From NCBI GenBank assembly GCA_039720395.1, contig CM077833.1:1886797-1950796 (forward strand): a stretch of DNA of 64,000 bases, given 5' to 3'. The number at the start of each line of letters is the position of its first letter. Position 1 is the stretch's first letter. This DNA comes from Liquidambar formosana (taxonomy: Eukaryota > Streptophyta > Magnoliopsida > Saxifragales > Altingiaceae). The position numbers were made by a program, and so were the translations under genes. Below the pieces are notes generated by a model that had not been told where the DNA came from, did no database searches, and saw only the letters and a program-made list of their open reading frames with translations. Below are positions 56,315-64,000 of the stretch, piece by piece.

Positions 56315-57972
56315 TGTTAGGATTATGCCCTAGAGCCAATCATAGAGATAATTGTTTAGGGATTAGGAACAATCATTTGATTTCATTTATGTATGTCACA
56401 TTTATTATTGATTTAATAAAAGGGCTTATTCTATTATGTTTATATGCATCATTTATATTTACATAATATGTCCATGGAGTTAGAGTTGAGAATATGGAAT
56501 TACAAAGAGTTGTAATTTTGAGACTATAGATATATCTCTGTACTAAACTCCTAAAGCATTCGTAGTTGAAGGTTCACTATGATGGACAGTAATGAACCAT
56601 AGGACTAGCACTTGTTAGGCTAACTCTATAGGAGGATAGCTAGTCTCAAGATATTTGTGTAGAGACACTACAACCAACAAGTGGGTGCCTATTGCGAGAA
56701 TAGGTACACTGAATGTGACCAAAGATATGAGAAAAACTGAATGGAGTCTTATCCTGCCTGTCAATCAGTTTCTCATTGTTATAGTGGTACAAGTAATCCT
56801 TAGACCTGAGACACCATAGTTGCCTTATGCATATAGCTTTAGAAGTTTGATAACACTAAGTGCAGATCCTATTCAGGGGTCTGCAAAGGTGTTCATTGGC
56901 CCTACTGCTATGTATATGAAGGTATGTGAGTGATCAACAAGGGATCCATCACTCTCAGGAAAAAGAAAGAGAATGTCTCATATAGCATTCAAAATATAAC
57001 TCATTAAATCCATGGCCATGGTAGGATGAATATGAAAAGAGTTTCATGAGTTCATCAATGAGTTGATATCTATGAATGAGTATAAAGTAATTGAACTAGG
57101 GACTTGACAGACTTCCATGTCCTATTAGTTCAATTGGAGACATTGTGTTGAAGGAAGGATGCAATTGTAACCTATAAACTATAACAAAAGGGTTCTTTGT
57201 AAATGACTATTCACCTCATTAAGGACCACACCATGAGCCATATGCTAGGTGTTACTCATGGTTAGTAGAAGCCCTAATTGATATAAGTGAGTTATAATCA
57301 ATTAGGGAATTGGAAGGAGTTCCAATTAGACCCTAAATGGAAAGAGTTCCATTGTGCACACCTCGTGCTATTCCTACTACTTAATGATGTGAACCCAATG
57401 GGTCACACACTGATCATGCAAGAAGGGCTTTAAAGTCTATGAGAGAAAGGGTTTTAGTGAATAAAGAATAGTTCTTTATAGGCCTATTTGTATTTGATAC
57501 AAATAATAGGGGTTAATGTGCAATTAAGTGTAATTACACATAACCCTATTAGGGTTTCTTCCCCATGGCCAGCCCCCTTTAGTGGGCTGCCTATATAAGT
57601 CACACTTATGTGTGACATGGCATAATAGGCTTGCACAATAAACCCTAGCCGTCCAGCCCCTTGGAGCCTCTCTTATCTCTCTCCTCTCTTCTCCTACACT
57701 AGCAACAACAAGGAAAATGAGGAAAGGACTTGAAGCTCTAGCTAGGTGTGGATACCGTTGGAGGCAGCACTCTTGGGCTGCTCATTCACCGCTGTCCGGA
57801 GTCGAAGCTTGGAGCAAAATGGAGAAGACAAAAATTCTGTAAGTGTTCTAACCCTCTTTGTAGTTAGGGTTTGATTTTGTGTTATGCATAGTTAGATTCA
57901 TGGGATTGGGAATCGTAGGAAAAATTTTTATATTCCGCCTTTGTATTTTTCCCTCTTGTTCGATTCCCAACA
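56315..57972 (+). repeat. 3' LTR of the copia-type element
   Basis: Same length as the 5' LTR and nearly the same sequence. It joins at 57973 directly to the middle of the antisense gene of element B. Confidence 0.93.
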
Positions 57973-58880
57973 CTTCCTTCTTGGCTCATGATAGTAAAAG
58001 TACCCTGAATTTCAACCTTATTACTCAACACACTCTTGCTTTCTGCTTGGTTGGTCGCTTCCTTATCTCCACGGGGACTCTCTATGTCCCTATTCAAATT
58101 TGTGAACTGATTCCTTTTCTTCTTGAGCACAACAACTTGATTCCCATGGTGCTAGCTGAAACCCTCAATAGCTTAGACAATGTTCATGATAACCCACAAG
58201 CCCCATTAGGGGGGAGCCCCATTCTACTGCAGATGTGGCTTCTTGAAAGGCTTAATTTCTTGTCTCTTACCACCATTAACCCATACAAACCCCAACATTA
58301 TTGTTGCCGTCGAGTTGAACTCCCTGGTCAATTTTCTTTGAGGGAATGGTTAGGCTACTTCCAAACTCTCTCATGGCGAAACATCAAGTGGTTTATCTCC
58401 ATATGGGGATGCAATGAACAAATTCTTCTCCGAACTTCTGGGTGTGCTATGGTCAAACTCAAAGGGTTGAGGTCAACTTCATTCTATTGGACTTCAAGAA
58501 TCCTTCGTCAAATGGGTGCCATGCAAACCATACCTACTTCTGTGGTATTTGATCATTCTGTCGAACCTGTAAGCCCCACAATGGTTAAGTGGGCCAAGAC
58601 TAGATGGACTGACCAACTGAAATTGACTCAGGTTGAAAACACTGATGGGCCTTATGTCATGAGCCCTGAATACAAGACATGGTTGAAGACTAGCTTGGGT
58701 GAAAGAGAAACCCTACGCAGGAAGAGGATTTATGACCTCATCAAGGACACAAGACTTGGATTTTGCAGGGAAGACATTCTGGAAGCAGTAGAAGCAGCAT
58801 ATGCTCATGACTTGCAAAAGAAACGAAGACTTGAAAGAAAAGCAAACCAAGAGACTCTGAAGAAAATCAAAAGGACTTGA
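57973..58880 (+). pseudogene. antisense plant-mobile-domain-like gene of element B, 5'-truncated
   Basis: Homologue of the 428-codon gene at 40291-41577, again antisense to its element. It starts at SFLAHDSK, about residue 125 of the intact protein, and is then open to the stop at 58880: LAFCLVGRFLISTGT, GGSPILLQMWLLERLNFL, QTLSWRNIKWFISIWGC, and a basic C-terminus (KKRRLERKANQETLKKIKRT). The first 125 or so residues are gone, replaced by the copia LTR, so its promoter is lost too. The long frame 57879-58880 begins inside the LTR and is a chance fusion. Confidence 0.85.
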
Positions 58881-59065
58881 AGACTTTAGAAATAGGATAT
58901 CTATGGCATGTCAATAGTTCTTTATCTAACACCAATAAATTGCTTTGTCAATCAATTAGTTCTAAATGAATTGCCAATAATAATTCAATTTTGAGATTTC
59001 TTGTTGTGGTGTTGTTTGGACCGCACCCAAGGTAACTTTATGGGCTGCCTACGTATCCCTATCCT

Positions 59066-59177
59066 TTTTTCAATTTTTTTTCATTTTTTTTTCTTTTCTT
59101 TTTCTTCTCTTTTTTTCTTTTTTCTTTCTTTTTTCTTTTTTTCTTTTTTTTTCTTTTTTTTTTTTTTTTTTTTTTTT
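59066..59177 (+). repeat. T-rich low-complexity tract
   Basis: Runs of T broken by single C. It sits between pol and the antisense gene of element B, like the A-rich tract of element A. Confidence 0.9.
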
Positions 59178-59260
59178 AGGAATGGGGAATCAGGCCCTCG
59201 TAGTTCAAATGCCTTAACTTTTGCCTAGGCCGCCCTTATGGGTTTTCAACCTAGCAGGCC

Positions 59261-62200
59261 TTACACATAATACTTCTTCAATTGATCCAAATTGGTAGGA
59301 CGAGCGAACTCAATTCCATCCAAATCCATGAGGCGAACAGCCCCTGCTGGCAATATCTCTTTAATAACATACGGGCCACCCCAACTTGGCTTGAACTTCC
59401 CTCGTGGATCAAAAATTGGAGCTCTGATTTCTTTCAACACCAAATCCCCTGTCTTCAAACCTCGGTCTTTGACATGCTTGTTGAATGCTCTTGCAACCCT
59501 TCGCTGATATCCCTGCACATGATACAAGGCTCTCAATCGCCTTTCATCTAGCAATGCCAGCTCATCATAACGGTTCTTAACCCAATCTGCTTCTGCTATC
59601 TGACTCTCCATAGCAACCCGTAATGACGGTACCTCCAACTCAATAGGCAAAACAGCCTCCATCCCATACACCAAGGAATAAGGGGTAGCCCCTGTTGATG
59701 ATCTTACGGATGTTCTATAGCCCCACAAGGCTAAGGGTAACTTCTCATGCCAATCAGTGTAGGTGTCAACTGTTTTCTGTAGTATCTTCTTAACATTCTT
59801 GTTGGCGGCCTCCACTGCTCCATTAGTCTGCGGGCGATAAGGGGAGGATAGATGGTGCACTATGTTGTATTTCTGCAAAAGCTCCTTGGTTTCTTTCTGA
59901 AAGTGCTGACCATTGTCTGAAATAATCTCATGGGGTACCCCATACCTGTAGATGATATTGAGCTGTATGAACTGTGCTACCTTCTTGGCGTTCAGGGTCT
60001 TGAAAGATGCTGCCTCTACCCACTTAGTGAAGTAATCGATAGCCACCAAGATGTACTCATGCCCATTGGAGGCTTTCGGCTTAATCTGTCCAATTATATC
60101 TATTCCCCACACTGCAAACGGCCAAGGCGACGACATGCTTGTCAAAGGCATGGAAGGCAAGTGTTGTCCATTAGCAAAGACTTGACATTTGTGACACTTC
60201 TTAACATGTGCATGGCAATCTCTCTCCATTGTAGACCAATAGTAGCCCAACCTCATGATCTTCTTAGCTAGCATATAACCATTCATGTGCGGTGCTCCAA
60301 CCCCTTCATGGATTTCACTAACAAGACGTTCGGCTTCTTCCTCAGTGACACATAACAGATGGACCCCATCATATGACCTTCGGTATAGCTTTCCTCCACA
60401 CAAAACATAGTGACTTGCTAGCCTCCTCAGTGTTCTCCTATCAATGCAGGATGCTCCTTCAGGATACTCCCTTTCCTCGATGAACTTCATGATGTCATGG
60501 TACCAAGGATGGCCGTCTTTCAACTCTCCTTCTCGAATAGAGCAGCAATACACAGGTTTTTCTCTACATTCTATCACCAACGGTTTTACATTCCCACCAT
60601 CCGGGATCTCCACCATAGAAGCTAGAGTTGCCAAAGCATCAGCAAATTGGTTCTTATTTCTCGACAAGTAATTGAACTCTATTTCCACAAATTCTTTAGT
60701 CAAGGCTTCTAAGTATGCATCATACAGCAGCAGCTTTTCATCACGAGTCTTCCACTCTCCCTTTATCTGGCAGATAATTAGTGCTGAATCTCCGAAAACC
60801 TCTAACTCTTTGATCCCCAATTCTAGTGCAGCTTCCAATGCGAGGATGCAGGCTTCATACTCAGCAATGTTGTTGATTGCTTCAAACCCTAGCTTAACTG
60901 CCAAGGGTGTAAATGCTTCTTCAGGTGAAACTAGTAGGACTCCTATCCCATACCCTCTCTTATTTGCAGCTCCATCGAAGTATACCTTCCAAACCTTCTT
61001 TCCAATCTCCAGGACATCCTAATCGGGGAATTGATCATTAAATTGTTCTGATGACGCCACAGGGCAGCTAGCCAAGTAATCTGCAATGACACTTCCTTTC
61101 ACTGACTTCTGTGTTACATACTTTATGTCGAATTCATTGAGAAGAATTGACCAACGAGCAGTTCTGTAGGATAAAACCGGCATTTCTATCAGGTACTTCA
61201 GCGGGTCAATTCGACTTATCAGGAGAATCTCATATGACATCATGTAGTGACGGAGTTTCTGAGTTGCCCACACCAAAGCCACACAAGCCTTCTCTATAGC
61301 ATTGTACTTCACCTCGTAGTCTGTCATCTTCTTGCTTAGGTAATAAATGGCATTCTCCTTTTTCGACCCCTCAAGGTACTGAGCTAGCATAGCTCCCGTC
61401 GCGGTTTCAGTGACCGTCAAGTATAACAATAACGGTTCACCTTGTCGCGAGGGAACTAGAATTGGTGGATTACTCAAATACCTTTTAATAGTCTCAAAGG
61501 CTTCTCGACATTCTTCATTCCATACCTTCGGCACACCCTTCTTAAGTAACTTGAAAATCGGCTCGCATACCACAGTCAAATTAGCAATGAACCTGCTTAT
61601 GTACTGAATTCTCCCCAAAAACCCTCGAATCTGCTTTTCTGTGCTAGGCGGCTCCATTTCTACAATAGCCTTGATTTTTCCCGGATCAACCTCAATTCCT
61701 CTCTGAGTAATCATAAATCCTAATAGCTTGCCTGCAGTGACACCAAAAGCGCATTTCTGAGGATTCAACCGCAAGTTGTACTTCTTTGCTCGCTCTAGGA
61801 ACCTTTCCAGTGCCATAAAGTGTCCTTCTCGATCCACGGACTTCACGATCATGTCGTCCACATATACTTCCACCTCCTTATGGATCATGTCATGCAGCAA
61901 TGTTGTAGCAGCTCTCTGATAGGTAGCCCCGGCATTTCTCAAACCGAACGGCATCACTTTGTAGCAATACGTTCCCCACTGTGTGATAAAGGCTGTTTTC
62001 TCCATATCTTGCGGCGCCATCTTTATCTGATTGTATCCGGAAAACCCATCCATGAAAGAGAGGAGCGCATGTCCTACAGTACTATCTACCAATACATCAA
62101 TGTGGGGCAAAGGAAAATCGTCCTTAGGACTTGCTGCATTAAGATCTCGAAAATCCACACACATCCTCACTTTTCCATCCTTTTTAGGCACGGGCACTAT

Positions 62201-62639
62201 ATTGGATAACCACTCGGGATACTCCACAACCTGTAGGAACCCCGCATCGAGTTGCTTGGTTACTTCTTCCTTTACCTTCAATGCCCATTCAGGTTTTAAC
62301 CTCCTCAATTTTTGCTTTACCGGCTTTTTAAGGGGATTGGTGGGGATGAAATGCTGCACAATGTCTGGATCTATACCGGGCATGTCTTCATAGGACCATG
62401 CAAAGGCTGTTATGTTGGCCTTTAAGAGGGCTATCAGCTTTTCTTTTTCAAGTGGTGAGAGGGTTATCCCAATTTTAATTATCTTTGGCAATTCATTTGT
62501 CCCTAAATTGATTGATTCCAATTCATCCATGTTAGGTTCGGTGACACCCCTTTTCCTTCGCTCGACGAGCTCCGGGGGGACGTCATTCCTAGGATCTATA
62601 TCCATGCCATAAATATCCATAGAAGAGAGAAAGGAAACA
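59261..62639 (-). pseudogene. pol of element B: RT, RNase H, integrase (one stop codon)
   Basis: Same domains as A and better kept: FMDGFSGYNQI, VMPFGLRNAGATYQR, YVDDM for RT; YYLSKKMTDYEVKYN for RNase H; the second RNase H (AEYEACILALEAAL); integrase with CHAHVKKCHKC, WGIDIIGQIK, ISDNGQHF and PYRPQTNGAVEAANKN; C-terminal GPYVIKEIL. The frame has one TAG at 61021-61019 between the two RNase H parts, where A has GAG. A G-to-T change would explain it. Without that stop the frame would be whole, so B is the younger or better-preserved copy. Exon start 62639 assumes the pro-RT intron. Confidence 0.93.
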
Positions 62640-62818
62640 CTGCAAGCAAACAATGTATAAAAGAAGCACACTTCATTAAAGGAACAAACAAAAAGACACA
62701 AACTTGAAAAGGAAACAAAACTTGGTGCCACAACTATGAAACGACTCCTAACTCCACAAAGTGGGATAGGCGGACACACTTTATTGAAAGCAGGAAAGAC
62801 TCTAACTAAGGAACCTAC
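62640..62818 (-). other. putative pro-RT intron of element B (179 nt)
   Basis: Donor GTAGGT at 62818 overlapping the protease stop; acceptor TGCTTGCAG ending at 62640. Phase and the joined VSFLSSMDIYGMD are the same as in element A. Confidence 0.75.
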
Positions 62819-64000
62819 AAGCTACTATCAGGCAGGTCATGATCTTCCTCTTCAAGGATCTCTGCAATGGCTCCATCTTCTAGGTACCAATTACGAAGTG
62901 GCATGATTGCATGGTGAATTGACGAATCTTGGCAATCTTCTGTTGCTGACTCCCCCATAGTAAGAACCATATCTTGGAACATGGTGACCATAGCATTGGT
63001 ATCCACATGCTCTACCCAGTCTTCTTTCTTCTTTCCCATAGAATTGTACCAACTTGTCAAGCTCTGAGGATTTGGCCCATCTGTAAAGTACTTGTCACAA
63101 AAATCCCTATCTGCCAATGCTGGATCAGAACTTGGGTAAAAAGTGCAATGGTGTGACGGCTCTTCCTCTTGTACACATTCAAACCCCATGGTAAGGACCA
63201 TGTCTTGGAACAAAGTGACCATGGTTTCAGAATCCATGTGCTCCACCCAATCTTCTTCTTTCTTCTCCCCATAACTGTCATTGATGGCTTCATCATCCAC
63301 CATTTCAGCGGTGATTGGATACCACTCGATGAAGAAAATCTCGAACCCTGGGATTCTGATCTTGGTTGTTGGATTGAACATAGGCTCTGGGAACCCACAG
63401 TATAGGAAGTCATCCCCCTCCTTGATAAAATAGCTATTCAGAGTCGGCCTATATGGTGAAATCTTAAAGTCTGACATCCTTCCTTCTGCTCTAGCTTTTC
63501 CCTTTTCCTTATTCCTCCTTGTCATTTCTACATAGTCATTCTTGGTGGGCTCATATCCTAACCCAAAAGTATAGGAAATAACCCAGCTTTGAATAGAATG
63601 GGGAATTCCTTGTTAGCGACGCCCTAGCCCCATTCCTGGGAAGAAATTCATTTTCCGCATTATCTCACCAACATGTAAATTACCATGAGGACAATAGTCA
63701 AGGGGTATCAATTCTTCCTTTTCCAACTCCTTTTCTATACACTGCACATACTCAAACCCAGACAAGGGTATCTCAACTGATTCAGGCTTTATTTCACATA
63801 TGGGTACACCCGCCATTTTCAAATCATAGTCCCCTTGAAGCGTGACAATGGCTCCCTCATGAGGGAACTTTACCTTTTGATGCAATGATGATAGTACAGC
63901 CCTAGCAGGATGAATCCAAGGCCTTCCCAATAATAGATTAAAACATGACGGCACATCCAGGACTTGAAACTCTACTCTGAACTCCGTGGGTCCCATGATC
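62815..64000 (-). pseudogene. protease part of element B gag-pro (runs off the window)
   Basis: Continues the gag-pro frame: FQVLDVPSCFNLLLGRPWIH near 63960, GMGLGR near 63620, then KISPYRPTLNSYF near 63465 and an acidic tail ending PDSSL. A TAA at 63615-63613 (A has CAA) breaks the frame. Relative to A the tail is longer: KKEEDWVEHMD...FQDMVLTM (about 63272-63190) is repeated as KKKEDWVEHVD...FQDMVLTM (about 63042-62960). The catalytic DNG site lies outside the window. Confidence 0.88.

Larger units (their letters stand above)
48284..57972 (+). mobile_element. Ty1/copia-type LTR retrotransposon, non-autonomous
   Basis: Two direct LTRs of 1658 bp each (48284-49941, 56315-57972), a primer-binding site for initiator tRNA-Met right after the first, and a polypurine tract right before the second. 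By eye there are about 19 substitutions between the LTRs, roughly 99% identity. The 6.4-kb interior has no long ORF; its last 2.3 kb is a decayed copia pol. The 5-bp flanks differ (GGGCA left, CTTCC right), so no target duplication is present. Confidence 0.92.
57973..64000 (-). mobile_element. Tat/Ogre retrotransposon (element B), partial
   Basis: Second member of the same family as element A, opposite orientation. Order on the minus strand from 64000: protease part, intron, pol, spacer with the T-rich tract (plus strand 59066-59177), antisense gene. It is cut on the left by the copia LTR and on the right by the window edge, so neither LTR is seen. Protein sequences are close to A throughout, but B has only one nonsense codon in pol. 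Confidence 0.93.

Noticed and set aside
59001..59228. 75-codon Phe/Ser-rich frame
   Set aside because: It only translates the T-rich tract beside element B.

Overview
This is plant nuclear DNA. It is AT-rich, full of nested retrotransposons, SINEs, MITEs and CACTA ends, and it holds intron-split gene pieces with GT-AG borders. The transposon lineages (Ty3/gypsy Tat/Ogre type, Ty1/copia, L1-type LINE, tRNA-derived SINE, PIF/Harbinger) fit a flowering plant with long introns. The species cannot be named from the sequence. Nothing bacterial, viral or organellar was seen. The only recognisable host gene is the first part of a FAD-dependent monooxygenase (MO1/MO2-like) on the minus strand: exons at 23045-22966, 20688-20542 and 14917-14704, with no later exons found.

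Layout. 1-2231: end of a Tat-type LTR. 2232-3400: 3' remnant of a copia element. 4410-11381: minus-strand LINE with a 16-bp target duplication, split by a 1067-bp terminal-inverted-repeat element. 11398-23728: the monooxygenase gene, whose introns carry a foldback MITE, a LINE fragment, a Tourist-like MITE and two SINEs; a second Tourist-like MITE lies just downstream of exon 3. 23729-27607: 3' LTR, polypurine tract and tandem-repeat 3' UTR of a minus-strand Tat element (element C). 27608-28285: a CACTA end. 29465-41577: a Tat/Ogre element on the plus strand (element A) with 5' LTR, gag, protease, RT-RNaseH-integrase and an antisense gene. 42036-43173: a second, spliced antisense gene. 43174-44110: a minus-strand LTR fragment (D). 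44400-45339: another CACTA end. 45340-48283: GC-rich repeats. 48284-57972: a copia element with nearly identical 1658-bp LTRs and a ruined interior. 57973-64000: a second copy of the Tat/Ogre element (element B), minus strand, running off the window.

The most interesting part is the Tat/Ogre family. Elements A and B both carry, antisense between pol and the missing 3' LTR, a gene for a plant-mobile-domain-like protein. In A this 428-codon frame is intact although gag-pol has eight nonsense codons. The DNA upstream of the antisense gene repeats the promoter module of the element's own LTR: a large dyad enclosing two GC palindromes, then a GAAGC...CCTATT(T/C)TGACG segment, then a TATA box. A and B also share a putative intron whose removal would join protease and RT in frame, and the LTRs share a hairpin whose stem covaries between copies.

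No tRNA, rRNA or CRISPR array was found. Stretches without a gene are described in their own entries.
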